Below, piece after piece: positions 43,125 through 51,284 of a stretch of DNA of 64,000 bases; positions within the stretch are counted from its first letter, which is position 1; each line of letters starts with the position of its first letter. A program made the translations under genes and the position numbers. Under the pieces are notes generated by a model. It made no database searches. It was given only the letters and a program-made list of their open reading frames with translations, and was not told where the DNA came from. The stretch spans positions 434,001-498,000 of the forward strand of contig NZ_BNJI01000003.1 in assembly GCF_016587415.1 (NCBI RefSeq). The letters run 5' to 3'. This DNA comes from Ktedonobacter sp. SOSP1-85. Lineage in GTDB: Bacteria; Chloroflexota; Ktedonobacteria; Ktedonobacterales; Ktedonobacteraceae.

Positions 43125-43872
43125 TGCCCGACAACGAACAGGACCTCTTCACAACTTGGGAACCCAGCGAGTATAACCTGCTCGAAGACGTACAGCGCAG
43201 CTATCTCCCCTATGCCCATGCCAACAGGGAATCGCTCTGGCGCGTCCAGGAACGCCTGGAGGCACGCTTGCAGCAGCCGCAACAGGAAAAAAGAACCAGC
43301 TCCATCAAGGAGTTACCTATACAACGAAAAAGGAAAACTATCATGGATGTTTCATCTAAGAAGGCGGGTTGGAGCCGCCTGACACGTGTGCTAAGCTCTA
43401 TTGCCACCGTGCTCATTGTCTCCGCGCTTGTTGGCGGCGCGCTTCTTCTCTTCGGGCCAAAGCACCAGTCAGCAATAGTTGGTTCGAAAGCTCCCATACC
43501 AACCGCCATCGCCACGCATATTCCTGATCCCGGTCCCCCGAGGTTGGTCCTGGCGCGAGCATTATCACTTCCGCCACCACTACATCGCGCGTCGATCCTA
43601 ATAGTCTTATCGCCCTGGACAAGCGCCAGGCCTTCGCCCGTGGAACCATCTTTTATGTGACCTTTAACATCTCGACCAAGAAAGAAGCGGGAAAGATGGT
43701 GATGAAGATATTCACGGATGGCATTCAGGAAAAGGAGCAAGAGAACCCTATTGAGGCCAACCAGAACAAGCATGGGTATATTAGCCTCAGCTATTCGGTC
43801 GCCCTCTCCGGGAAGATCGAGTTGTACTGGAATGACCAGCTCGCCTACCGCCTCTACTTCGCGGTGAGGTAG
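43124..43872 (+). pseudogene. Anti-sigma-like membrane protein, frameshifted
   Basis: About 248 codons if repaired. Residues 1-80 are cytoplasmic and hydrophilic (EQDLFTTWEPSEYNLLEDVQ). One membrane segment follows at about 90-112 (VLSSIATVLIVSALVGGALLLF). The outside part has a proline-rich linker and a beta-rich domain (QAFARGTIFYVTFNIST, then HGYISLSYSVALSGKIELYW). The frame is lost at the C-run 43535-43539. One extra C rejoins PDPGPP to EVGPGASIITSATTTS. The layout (sigma overlap, single membrane span) suggests an anti-sigma factor, but no zinc-binding HxxxCxxC motif is visible. It may be intact in the living cell if the C-run was miscounted. Confidence 0.7.
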
Positions 43873-43878
43873 CCCGCT

Positions 43879-43926
43879 ACATGGTACACGGCTACTCCCC
43901 TCTGGAGGAGTAGCCGTGTACCATGT
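43879..43926. repeat. 20-bp palindrome after the anti-sigma-like gene (R2-like)
   Basis: Arms 43879-43898 (ACATGGTACACGGCTACTCC) and 43907-43926 are exact complements, loop 8 nt. The right arm reads GTAGCCGTGTAC, close to the R2 core. It could terminate the sigma/anti-sigma transcript. Confidence 0.65.
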
Positions 43927-44023
43927 GCCCTTTAGGGTAGCCAGTAGCGGTTATGGCCCAGGAGAAGGTGGCAGATTCGCCAATTGGAGGCTCAAGAGGT
44001 GAAATAGGGGGTTGTTCTTGCAT
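43892..44023 (-). CDS. Candidate short peptide gene (43 residues)
   Basis: Starts MQEQPPISPLEPPIGESA and ends KGHMVHGYSSRGE. AAGGA lies 7 nt before the ATG at 44023, and TATAAT stands about 15 nt further up. Rich in Pro, Ser and Gly with a central FSWAITATGYP. No family recognised and no modifying enzymes nearby. Its stop lies inside the palindrome 43879-43926. It is the only gene candidate I see in the 307-bp gap 43873-44179. It may be a chance frame. Confidence 0.35.
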   Translation of the reverse strand: MQEQPPISPLEPPIGESATFSWAITATGYPKGHMVHGYSSRGE

Positions 44024-44179
44024 GCTTTATCCTTCTATTATATAAATATACAAGAGAGAGGGTCATACGTAGCGCTAACACACTACAGGCTTTTTAAGCG
44101 CACTGAATACATATATTATCACATCTTTTCCAACCGCTAAATCAGTTAGGTATGCAACAGTAAGAAGCGAGAAGAATTC

Positions 44180-44632
44180 ATGCCTACTATTCGCTTAGAA
44201 ACCTACATTGAGGCGCCAGCGGAGCGCTGCTTTGATCTTTCGCTTAATGTTGACGCGCATAGTCACTCTGTAGCCTATACCCATGAACGTCCAATCGCTG
44301 GCGTGACGACAGGAGTCATGAAGCTAGGTGACACCGTGACCTGGGAGGCTGTCCATTTTGGCATCAAACAACATCTAACGTCAAAAATTACGGCCTATGA
44401 GCGGCCTCACCGTTTTGTCGATGAGATGCTTCAAGGAGCTTTTCAGGAAATGAAGCATATTCATGAGTTTGTTCCGCAACCCTCTGGAACACTTATGATA
44501 GATATTTTTACGTTCAGTGCCCCACTGGGCTTCCTTGGGCGCCTGACTGAAACACTCGTCCTCACCCGTTATATGAAAAATCTTCTCCTCTCCAGAAACC
44601 GCTATTTGAAGTCTGTTGCGGAAGCAGAATAG
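44180..44632 (+). CDS. SRPBCC-family protein
   Basis: 150 residues of the START/polyketide-cyclase-like SRPBCC fold: TIRLETYIEAPAERCFDLSL at the start, then LGDTVTWEAVHFGIKQHLTS, RPHRFVDEMLQGAFQEMKHI and a C-terminal long helix with LTRYMKNLLLSRN. Members bind hydrophobic ligands in a central cavity. Close relatives are often labelled cell-division inhibitor-like, without proof. Stands alone. GAAGCGAGAAGAA before the ATG is a modest ribosome site. Confidence 0.82.
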   Translation: MPTIRLETYIEAPAERCFDLSLNVDAHSHSVAYTHERPIAGVTTGVMKLGDTVTWEAVHFGIKQHLTSKITAYERPHRFVDEMLQGAFQEMKHIHEFVPQPSGTLMIDIFTFSAPLGFLGRLTETLVLTRYMKNLLLSRNRYLKSVAEAE

Positions 44633-44700
44633 CCCGATACTGCCGCTTGCCTTGCCGCTGGTGATATGCAGGCGCCAGCATCCGGGGCTGAGTTGGTTAT

Positions 44701-45585
44701 TCAGATGGCTGTATGTTCGCCTATACACTCGCGGCTGGGATGGGGTTGAGGCTGATAGCGCGCAGGCGTGCGTAAGCGCTTATAGCCTGCAACAATAAGA
44801 TAGGATATGGAGGAGAGCGCGGCAATATAGAAGCTGACTGGCCAGTGTCCCACCAGAGCCAGGAGCAATCCCGCCCAGGTAAAGAGCAGCCCCAGGAGAA
44901 TCGAGAGAAGCAAGGCTATCATAGGCCGATTAGTCAACTGGTGCGCGACCGCGGCAGGTACAATTAAGAGCGCGAAGACCAGCAGGACTCCCACGACCTG
45001 CACAGCCTCCGAGACCGTAATGGCGATAAGCAGGAGAAAAACGATGGAGAGCAGGCGTATCGGCACGCCCCGTGCCTGCGCGACATCGGGATCAATCGAG
45101 CTAAACATCAGGGGGCGGAAGATGGCCGCCAGAATGATCAGGGCAATGGTGCCCGAGATCAGCGTCACCAGGACATCGCTCGTCGAGACGCTTAAAAGCG
45201 AGCCAAAGAGCACACCAACCGTCTGAGTTGCATACTGGGTATACAGGTTCAGAAAGAGCACGCCCAGTCCGAGGGCGAAGGAGAGCACCATCCCGGTCTC
45301 GATATCGCGACCGTGCAGGCGCTTATCAAAGATGCCCATCCCGAGGGCTGCCAGGACCGTAAAGAGGAACATACCCATAAGAGAGCTGAGCCCGAGCAGA
45401 GCCGCGCCCGTGGCCCCCGCAAAACCGACATGGGAGAGCGCATGGCCCGCGAAGGACTGCGAGCGCAGGACCACAAAATAGCCAATAACTGCCGTAATGA
45501 TGGCGACGGCCGTTCCCGCCAGGAAGGCGTTACGCACAAATTCCTGGTTCTGATAGAGCTGAAACAATTGAAGTAGTGCTGACAT
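44701..45585 (-). CDS. Metal ABC transporter permease (ZnuB/MntB type), gene 2
   Basis: 294 residues with 8-9 membrane segments. Family marks are VIGYFVVLRSQSFAGHALSH and GFAGATGAALLG near the N terminus, RGVPIRLLSIVFLLLIAI and GVLLVFALLIVPAAVAHQLT. It forms the inner-membrane channel of zinc, manganese or iron import systems. It lies downstream of a second permease gene on the same strand, with a long palindrome in the 101-bp gap. The ATP-binding and binding-protein genes are not in the window. Systems of the SitCD/MntCD type also have two permeases. Confidence 0.92.
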   Translation of the reverse strand: MSALLQLFQLYQNQEFVRNAFLAGTAVAIITAVIGYFVVLRSQSFAGHALSHVGFAGATGAALLGLSSLMGMFLFTVLAALGMGIFDKRLHGRDIETGMVLSFALGLGVLFLNLYTQYATQTVGVLFGSLLSVSTSDVLVTLISGTIALIILAAIFRPLMFSSIDPDVAQARGVPIRLLSIVFLLLIAITVSEAVQVVGVLLVFALLIVPAAVAHQLTNRPMIALLLSILLGLLFTWAGLLLALVGHWPVSFYIAALSSISYLIVAGYKRLRTPARYQPQPHPSRECIGEHTAI

Positions 45586-45604
45586 CTTGTTCTCCCCTCA
45601 CAGC

Positions 45605-45673
45605 CCGACGCTGCTAAAGCACGCGTCTACATATCGCGCCATGATATGTAGACGCGTGCTTTAGCAGCGTCGG
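45605..45673. repeat. 31-bp perfect palindrome (family R1) inside the permease operon
   Basis: Arms 45605-45635 and 45643-45673 are exact complements, loop GCGCCAT. It shares the 21-bp core with 41351-41409, and the bases that form the loop there are part of the stem here. It separates two same-strand permease genes, so it should reduce expression of the second. Confidence 0.8.
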
Positions 45674-45686
45674 ATCATACACGGCT

Positions 45687-46574
45687 TTAATGTAATGAAC
45701 CGCTAAACTGCATCTCGGCTGCGTGCTCGTCACTTGCCAACGACTCCTCTAGAGCGTCTTCGCGCCCATGTTTCCCTAGCCAGAGCGGCGAGAGCAGGCG
45801 TACTGGTAGGTAGACGATGAAGGCCAGGGCCGTGATAAAGAAGCTGACAGGCCACGGCGTCAGAGCCGCCAGGAAGATGGCCAGCCAGGTATAGCCTACG
45901 CTCAGGAGACAGGCCAGGAGGATCGCCTTGACGGGCGAATGCACGATGCGGATGGCCGTCGCGGCAGGCCCCACTAGCAAAGTAAAGATCAGGAGGATGC
46001 CCACAACTTTGACGGAGATCGAGATGGTGATGGCCACTATAATAAGGAAGAGCACACCCAGCAGGCGTACCGGAACGCCTCGCGTTTGTGCGACTTCAGG
46101 ATCGAACGAGCTAAAGAGCAGGGGTCTGAAGAGCAGAGCAATGAGTGCCAGGCAGAGTAGGCAGAAGAGGACATTGGTCTGTACATCGAACTGACTAATT
46201 CCCAGAATAGTACCAAAGAGAATGCTGTAGGCGCGTTCAGCGTATCCTTTATAGAGTGAGAGGAAGAGGATACCAAGCGCCAGGGCCAGGGTCATAATGA
46301 CGCCAATGGCCACATCTCGCTCACGTAACTCCTTGCCCAGAAGACCAATGCCGATGCCCGAGCCAACCGTAAAGGCAAGCAGCCCGAAGATGGGATCAAT
46401 CCCGAGTAAGACGGCTCCTGCGGCCCCCGCGAAACCAATATGAGAGAGTGCGTGGCCCGCAAAGGTCAGACCGCGTACAACCAGGAAATATCCCACAAGC
46501 GCAGCCATGATCGCGACGCAGGTTCCAGCCAGGAAGGCATTCTGGATAAAAGCATAGGTGAATATATCAAGCAT
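45687..46574 (-). CDS. Metal ABC transporter permease (ZnuB/MntB type), gene 1
   Basis: 295 residues from ATG 46574. The frame extends 80 codons further upstream but without homology. 8-9 membrane segments. YFLVVRGLTFAGHALSHIGF, RGVPVRLLGVLFLIIVAI and VVGILLIFTLLVGPAATAIR match the family and the downstream paralogue. The C-terminal tail has Asp, Glu and His residues (REDALEESLASDEHAAEM) that might touch metal. Most likely works as a heterodimer with the permease encoded next. Confidence 0.92.
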   Translation of the reverse strand: MLDIFTYAFIQNAFLAGTCVAIMAALVGYFLVVRGLTFAGHALSHIGFAGAAGAVLLGIDPIFGLLAFTVGSGIGIGLLGKELRERDVAIGVIMTLALALGILFLSLYKGYAERAYSILFGTILGISQFDVQTNVLFCLLCLALIALLFRPLLFSSFDPEVAQTRGVPVRLLGVLFLIIVAITISISVKVVGILLIFTLLVGPAATAIRIVHSPVKAILLACLLSVGYTWLAIFLAALTPWPVSFFITALAFIVYLPVRLLSPLWLGKHGREDALEESLASDEHAAEMQFSGSLH

Positions 46575-46647
46575 GGTTTGTAGCAGGCCCTTTCCTTGCC
46601 AACCTATCCCCGAAACTGCGCCTTCTGTACCAGCGCACATATAAATT

Positions 46648-46660
46648 GATACTGTGTATC
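46648..46660. promoter_or_regulatory. Short inverted repeat upstream of the permease operon
   Basis: GATAC-TGT-GTATC, 74-86 bp before the start codon. A metal repressor site would be expected here, but this repeat is short and does not match a Fur, Zur or MntR box that I know. Confidence 0.25.
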
Positions 46661-46754
46661 GTTTGCTACAGCATAGCATAGAGTTCAAAGCGCTGTCAAC
46701 ATAGTGATATCGTGTCTCAACATACCTCTCGCGCTTACGGTGGTCACTGGGGTA

Positions 46755-46807
46755 GTGAATATGGTGTGTGCTGGTGGCCGCAGGCCACCAGCACACACCA
46801 TATTCAC
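46755..46807. repeat. 25-bp perfect palindrome in a divergent region
   Basis: Arms 46755-46779 and 46783-46807 are exact complements (starts GTGAATATGGTG), loop GCA. It lies between the divergent permease and Nudix genes, where no transcript is expected to end. Confidence 0.8.
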
Positions 46808-47016
46808 GGCCCAAATTAAGGGGAATATTTGTCAGAGTGTAACAAAATTGGCTTTCGTGCGACTATATAAATGAGGTGTGTTTCGCGAGGAGATGGCGGG
46901 AACTGATACTGTGGGCACTAGCGGTTCTTTGTCTATCTTCTCCATGCCCTCCTTTTTCCCCTTCCTTAGGAACTACTCCTTATCCTTCCTCCACAGCACC
47001 CGCGGTGCTCCGCAAA

Positions 47017-47073
47017 GGATGAGAGTCTGTGGCGACGGCTGGCGAAGTCAACCGTCGCCACAGACTCTCATCC
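47017..47073. repeat. 22-bp perfect palindrome with T-tail in a divergent region
   Basis: Arms 47017-47038 (starts GGATGAGAGTC) and 47052-47073, loop 13 nt, followed by GGCGGTTTTTATAA. It looks like a plus-strand terminator although no plus-strand gene precedes it between 46575 and 47017. The remainder of that gap shows no gene. Confidence 0.7.
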
Positions 47074-47192
47074 GGCGGTTTTTATAAGCAATGATAGGCA
47101 GGAAAGTTGTCCCCAAATCAGACAGTTTACTCCTCTTTTTTGTGCTATAGTGGGGGATACAGCATTTACCGATGAAATACAGGAGGGGTGAG

Positions 47193-47810
47193 GTGGAACA
47201 AGAAATCCTCGCTATTTACGACGAACAGAGGCAACCCCTGGGGACACTGCCGCGGGCCGTGGTCCATCAGCAGGGACACTGGCATGAGACTTTCCATTGC
47301 TGGTTTTTTCACCAGGAGGGCGCGCACACGTATCTTCTCTTTCAGCGGCGAGCGGCCTCAAAGAAAGATTTTCCCCTCAAACTCGATATTACGGCCGCGG
47401 GTCACTTGCTCGCGGGCGAGACGGTCAGGGATGGGGTTCGCGAGGTCGCGGAGGAGGTGGGAGTAACGGTTACGTACCATGAGTTGCTCCCTGTTGGAGT
47501 CATCCCGAGCACGATTGAAATTGATCAGTTTATTGATCGCGAGTTTTGCCATGTCTATCTGTATCATTACCAGGCACCAACTCCACGTTTTCTTCTGCAA
47601 CAGGAAGAGGTTGCGGACATGATCGCGGTAGAATCCACACAGCTCGAAGCTCTCTTCCAGGGGAATACCAGTGCGATTGAGGGGCGAAGTTGTCTCTACT
47701 CATTTACTGAAGGACCCGTCGTCGAGATAGAGACACAGGATCTCTGCCCCCATTCGCCAACATACGCAAAGCAATTGATGCAAGCGCTTCATCGCTATAC
47801 AGGCTGCTAG
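47193..47810 (+). CDS. NUDIX hydrolase
   Basis: About 205 residues. The Nudix box is complete: GHLLAGETVRDGVREVAEEVG. The N-terminal EILAIYDEQRQPLGTLPRAV and WHETFHCWFFH resemble the YfcD/isopentenyl-diphosphate isomerase-like subgroup. It hydrolyses a nucleoside diphosphate-linked or similar substrate. GTG 47193 is preferred because AGGAGG (47181-47186) lies 6 nt before it, whereas ATG 47172 would place that site inside the gene. Single gene. Confidence 0.9.
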   Translation: MEQEILAIYDEQRQPLGTLPRAVVHQQGHWHETFHCWFFHQEGAHTYLLFQRRAASKKDFPLKLDITAAGHLLAGETVRDGVREVAEEVGVTVTYHELLPVGVIPSTIEIDQFIDREFCHVYLYHYQAPTPRFLLQQEEVADMIAVESTQLEALFQGNTSAIEGRSCLYSFTEGPVVEIETQDLCPHSPTYAKQLMQALHRYTGC

Positions 47811-47840
47811 ATGCGAAACCTCTTGCCACGGATGTTCGTG

Positions 47841-47870
47841 CTATTGCTATTGCATTGCATTGCATTGCAG
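47841..47870. repeat. Short tandem repeat
   Basis: CTATTG twice, then CATTG three times, then CAG. It lies 30 bp after the Nudix stop in the gap 47811-48115, which otherwise holds nothing convincing. Confidence 0.6.
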
Positions 47871-48115
47871 GATCCTTAGACGGATCGAAGAAATAGTCCG
47901 TTAGCTCAGCAGTCGCTTCCCACATCCAGTCTGGATCAGCAAGAAGAGTATAATAAGGAAAAGCCAAATATGTCAAGTATTATTGCACTAGGGGATGTGG
48001 GGCGTGGCAGAGGAGGACGGCTCCCCTCTTTCTACCGGAGATCCATGGTGGATAGGGATGGCATGGAAGAGCTAACATGTGCCAGGTGCCACACAGAAAC
48101 GAATACGAGGAAATA

Positions 48116-49048
48116 ATGGGCAGTTCAGATGCTTCTCAAGCACGCAATATACACCAATATCCGCAGCATTCTCAAGAGAAGTTAGCGCTTCAGGCGGAGA
48201 TAGAGCCTGCTGTCCAGGGAGCAGAAAGCGGCTCGCCACCCGAGGCAGAGACGATCCAGCAACTAGAGCAGGCCCTGCTCAAAACGCGTAAACGCTTCGA
48301 TTCCTTTATCAGTGCCGCTGGGCACGAACTACGCACTCCCCTGACCACGATCAAAGGCAATGCCCAGCTTGCCCTGCGACGTCTGGAGAAACTTCGGCGT
48401 AAGGTCGGACAACAGGAACAGATCGACGCGTCCGCCCTTGGCGCTGATCTCGAACGGCTTCAGCAGCCGCTTGACTACATTGTCTACCGCGTAAACGAGC
48501 AGGATAAAATGATTAGCGATCTCCTGGATGTCTCACGCGTTCAGTCAGGCAAGATCTCTATCGTCATGCGCCCCTGCAACCTGGTACAGATTGTACAGAA
48601 TGCGGTTCAGAATATGCATGAGATGAATCGTGTAATTGACTTGACAGTGCCAGAGGAGGAGTCCCAAATTGCCATTCACGCCGACCCTGAACGTGTGGAG
48701 CAAGCCCTGAATGCCTTGCTGAGTAACGCGATGAAATACTCCATGCCAGATCGACCGGTCAAAGTGTTGCTGACCATAGAAGAGAGAGAGGCATCACGCA
48801 TGGCCCAGGTCCAGGTTCAGGACTACGGCACTGGTATTCCTGCGGATGAACTGGACAATATCTGGGATATCTCCTATCGCGTCAAAGGGATTGAGGTACA
48901 GGATGGCTCCTCCGTAGGCCTGGGCCTGGGCCTCTTCCTCTTCCGCGCCCTTATTGAGCGCCAGCAGGGGGCAATAGGGGTACATAGCGTACCAGGCGAG
49001 GGATCACTTTTCTGGTTTACCTTGCCCCTGGCCCAGCAGGAAAGCTAA
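48116..49048 (+). CDS. Sensor histidine kinase (soluble, HisKA)
   Basis: About 310 residues from ATG 48116 (GAGG 6 nt before). The longer frame from 48077 lacks a site. The phospho-histidine is His70 in FISAAGHELRTPLTTIKGNA. The HATPase domain has the N box LNALLSNAMKYS, G1 VQDYGTGIP and G2 VGLGLGLFLFRALIERQQG. There are no membrane segments and the first 60 residues are Gln/Glu-rich, so the input must come from another protein or a bound partner. No response regulator is adjacent. Orphan kinase. Confidence 0.92.
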   Translation: MGSSDASQARNIHQYPQHSQEKLALQAEIEPAVQGAESGSPPEAETIQQLEQALLKTRKRFDSFISAAGHELRTPLTTIKGNAQLALRRLEKLRRKVGQQEQIDASALGADLERLQQPLDYIVYRVNEQDKMISDLLDVSRVQSGKISIVMRPCNLVQIVQNAVQNMHEMNRVIDLTVPEEESQIAIHADPERVEQALNALLSNAMKYSMPDRPVKVLLTIEEREASRMAQVQVQDYGTGIPADELDNIWDISYRVKGIEVQDGSSVGLGLGLFLFRALIERQQGAIGVHSVPGEGSLFWFTLPLAQQES

Positions 49049-49091
49049 GTCTCCTCGATCAAAGGTCATAACATAAAACAAGGAGAAATCT

Positions 49092-49658
49092 ATGCCGAGA
49101 GCGAGCGTTGAACCGTTGCCAATTCCCGGTCATTTTGCTACCAGGCCTTTCTGTACCAATCAAGGGCATTTCCTGAGCTTTTCTGCTTCAGAAACGGTTG
49201 AAATGCTGGCTTCTGCTCAAAGTATCAATGTGCGTGCCAAAGGCCATTTTTCGATTCAGACCCTGACTCGGAACTCGGCCCTGCTGTATTTCTTCGGCAT
49301 AAAAGTGTATGAGCCTCTGGATGCGACTTATAGCACGCCTATCCAGACCCTTGCTTCGTTCAACGCGACAGTTACATGCGAACAAGGAGTCTTCGCCTTC
49401 AAAAAGCAAAAATTTATGGGGAATGGAAATGAAAACTGGGAGGAGGATTCCTGGCCATGCTTGCTTTACCATGCGCGCTATGTATTTGAACCTGACCCGC
49501 TCTATCCACTAATCGCGAACAATCCCGCAAACCTGCCAGAAGGACAAACGCCTGGCCCGGCCCATTACTATCGTCCTGGCAATCAGCAGGAACTTACCAG
49601 GAGAGAATTGCTTCATATGGGTATCTCGCCTGTCGACGAACCCTGTTTGGAAAAGTAG
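49092..49658 (+). CDS. Protein of unknown function, 188 residues
   Basis: No family recognised. Soluble, aromatic-rich and beta-rich in appearance: HFLSFSASETVEMLASAQSI, LLYFFGIKVYEPLDAT and WPCLLYHARYVFEPDPLYPL. It ends in a Pro-rich linker and a helical tail. AAGGAG at 7 nt supports the start. It lies between a histidine kinase and Mn catalase in the same direction, 43 bp after the kinase, so it could be co-expressed with either. Confidence 0.65.
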   Translation: MPRASVEPLPIPGHFATRPFCTNQGHFLSFSASETVEMLASAQSINVRAKGHFSIQTLTRNSALLYFFGIKVYEPLDATYSTPIQTLASFNATVTCEQGVFAFKKQKFMGNGNENWEEDSWPCLLYHARYVFEPDPLYPLIANNPANLPEGQTPGPAHYYRPGNQQELTRRELLHMGISPVDEPCLEK

Positions 49659-49770
49659 TCATCCACAAAAAATTTGTAACACCGCTCCATTGCTTGAACG
49701 TGTTAGCACAGTGACCGGGACATACGACGATGTGTAATGCAGAGTGGTCACATGCAAAGGAGAAAACTGC

Positions 49771-50691
49771 ATGTTTTTTCACGTTCAAAAGCTGATCAAT
49801 GAGATCGTTCCCGACGAGCCTGATCCCGCTGCGGCAAATGCATTGCAGGAAGGTCTGGGCGGGCAATTTGGTGAGATGCGCACGATGATGCAGTACCTCT
49901 TCCAGAGCTTTAACTTCCGCGGCAAAGCCAAACCCTACCTCGATTTGATTCAGGGAGTCGGGATAGAGGAAATTAGCCATGTGGAGTTGATTGCGACCAC
50001 CATCAACCGCCTGGTAGATGGCGCGCCTGGCTACAAGGCAAAAGGGGGCGTGTTCGATGCCACGACCCAAAACATGCCTGGACAAAATGGTTCCACGCCT
50101 TTAAATATAGCCCTGCACCAGGGAAATATTCACCACTTCCTGGTGGCCTCACAGGGTGCGATGCCTATTGATGCCGCGGGCAATCCCTGGTCTGGCTCAT
50201 ATGTCTACAATAGTGGAAATCTCACGCTCGATCTCATCTACAATTTGATGTTAGAGGCAACGGGGCGTTTACAGAAATGCCGCCTCTATGAAATGACCGA
50301 TAATAAGACGGCACGCTCCACCATCTCTTACCTGATTGTACGCGATCACGCGCATGAGAACGTTTACGCCAAGGCCCTGGAATCGCTGGGTATCAACTGG
50401 GGGAAAGTCCTTCCCATCCCAAACTTCGATGCCACCAAGTTTCCCGAAGTACGCACGCTTATGGAGAAGGGCCTTCATAATCAGCAGTATCACTGGCGGC
50501 TTGATGGCTCTGAGATGGCTAAAATCTTTCAGGGGCAGGCACCTTCTGTTACCGGCGGACCACTGGAGGTACCCGAGAAACCACCTGAAGGTGTCCCTTT
50601 TACGCCCGGTCCTGAGCGCCCAGAAGAGTTCTCTCCCGGCTTGACACCTGAGATTATGGAACTGGTTGAGCAGGTGAGTAAGTTGAAGTAA
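49771..50691 (+). CDS. Manganese catalase
   Basis: 306 residues from ATG 49771 with AAAGGAG upstream. The frame opens 9 codons earlier without a site. Di-manganese ligands sit in the ferritin-like helices: Glu in GGQFGEMRTMMQYLF, Glu/His in EEISHVELIATTINRL, Glu in LEATGRLQKCRLYEM and His in RDHAHENVYAKAL. It splits hydrogen peroxide to water and oxygen without haem. The C-terminal tail is Pro/Glu-rich as in other bacterial members. Oxidative-stress neighbours include the OsmC gene 600 bp on. Confidence 0.95.
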   Translation: MFFHVQKLINEIVPDEPDPAAANALQEGLGGQFGEMRTMMQYLFQSFNFRGKAKPYLDLIQGVGIEEISHVELIATTINRLVDGAPGYKAKGGVFDATTQNMPGQNGSTPLNIALHQGNIHHFLVASQGAMPIDAAGNPWSGSYVYNSGNLTLDLIYNLMLEATGRLQKCRLYEMTDNKTARSTISYLIVRDHAHENVYAKALESLGINWGKVLPIPNFDATKFPEVRTLMEKGLHNQQYHWRLDGSEMAKIFQGQAPSVTGGPLEVPEKPPEGVPFTPGPERPEEFSPGLTPEIMELVEQVSKLK

Positions 50692-50718
50692 GACAACCTC
50701 CGTCCTTTAGTATATACT

Positions 50719-50765
50719 AGAGACTATTCTGGCTCTGTTTGATTACAGTGATCGGAATAGTCTCT
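50719..50765 (+). terminator. Hairpin after Mn catalase
   Basis: AGAGACTATTC (50719-50729) pairs with 50755-50765. The 25-nt loop is long. TTGTG follows. Confidence 0.5.
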
Positions 50766-50844
50766 TTGTGTAAGCGGTTAATCCCCATATACAATTATCA
50801 ATAGAAGAACTGTCAATATAGAACTATCAGGAAAGGCCTACACC

Positions 50845-51213
50845 ATGTCAGTAGCAGAGAGTAAAAAAATGGTGCTTGCGCTCTACAAGGCTTTCAATGA
50901 AAAAGACCTGGCAGGGATAGAGCAGGTCTTCGCCGAAAGTTTTGTGGACCACTCAACGCCTGAGCAGACTGTGGGGCCAGAAGGCGTGCGGGCGTATTTT
51001 GCAACATTATATGATGCGATTCCTGATTTGCGTATCACTATCGATGACCTGGTCGCCGAGGGCGACAGAGTTGTGATACGCACAAGCTGGCGGGGCACGC
51101 ATGCCGAGAGCAAGAAAGCGGTGTATCGAAGCATGATCCAGATCTTCCATGTCAATCAGGGGAAAATTCAGGGGGAGTGGAATGAGGGCGGAGATTTGCT
51201 CCCAAAAGATTGA
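50845..51213 (+). CDS. SnoaL-like polyketide cyclase/ester cyclase family protein
   Basis: 122 residues. Typical NTF2-like start VLALYKAFNEKDLAGIEQVF, FVDHSTPEQTVGPEGVRAYF and a beta-rich end with RVVIRTSWRGTH. The family ranges from true cyclases to binding proteins, and most single-gene members have unknown substrates. AGGAAAGG precedes the ATG. Separate small gene between Mn catalase and OsmC. Confidence 0.85.
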   Translation: MSVAESKKMVLALYKAFNEKDLAGIEQVFAESFVDHSTPEQTVGPEGVRAYFATLYDAIPDLRITIDDLVAEGDRVVIRTSWRGTHAESKKAVYRSMIQIFHVNQGKIQGEWNEGGDLLPKD

Positions 51214-51284
51214 CATCGGTCACCTTGCAAGGTATACCATAGCAAGAGATCAGAGATATTTATCTGCACTCCAAGGAGGGGGCA

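Noticed and set aside
46878..47087. 69-codon plus-strand frame in the permease/Nudix gap
   Set aside because: It reads through the 47-kb palindrome, its composition is not protein-like, and GAGGAG abuts the ATG without spacing.
47704..47976. 90-codon minus-strand frame starting MTYLAFPYYTLLADPD
   Set aside because: No ribosome site, the last third lies antisense to the Nudix gene and part of it is the CATTG repeat. No family recognised.
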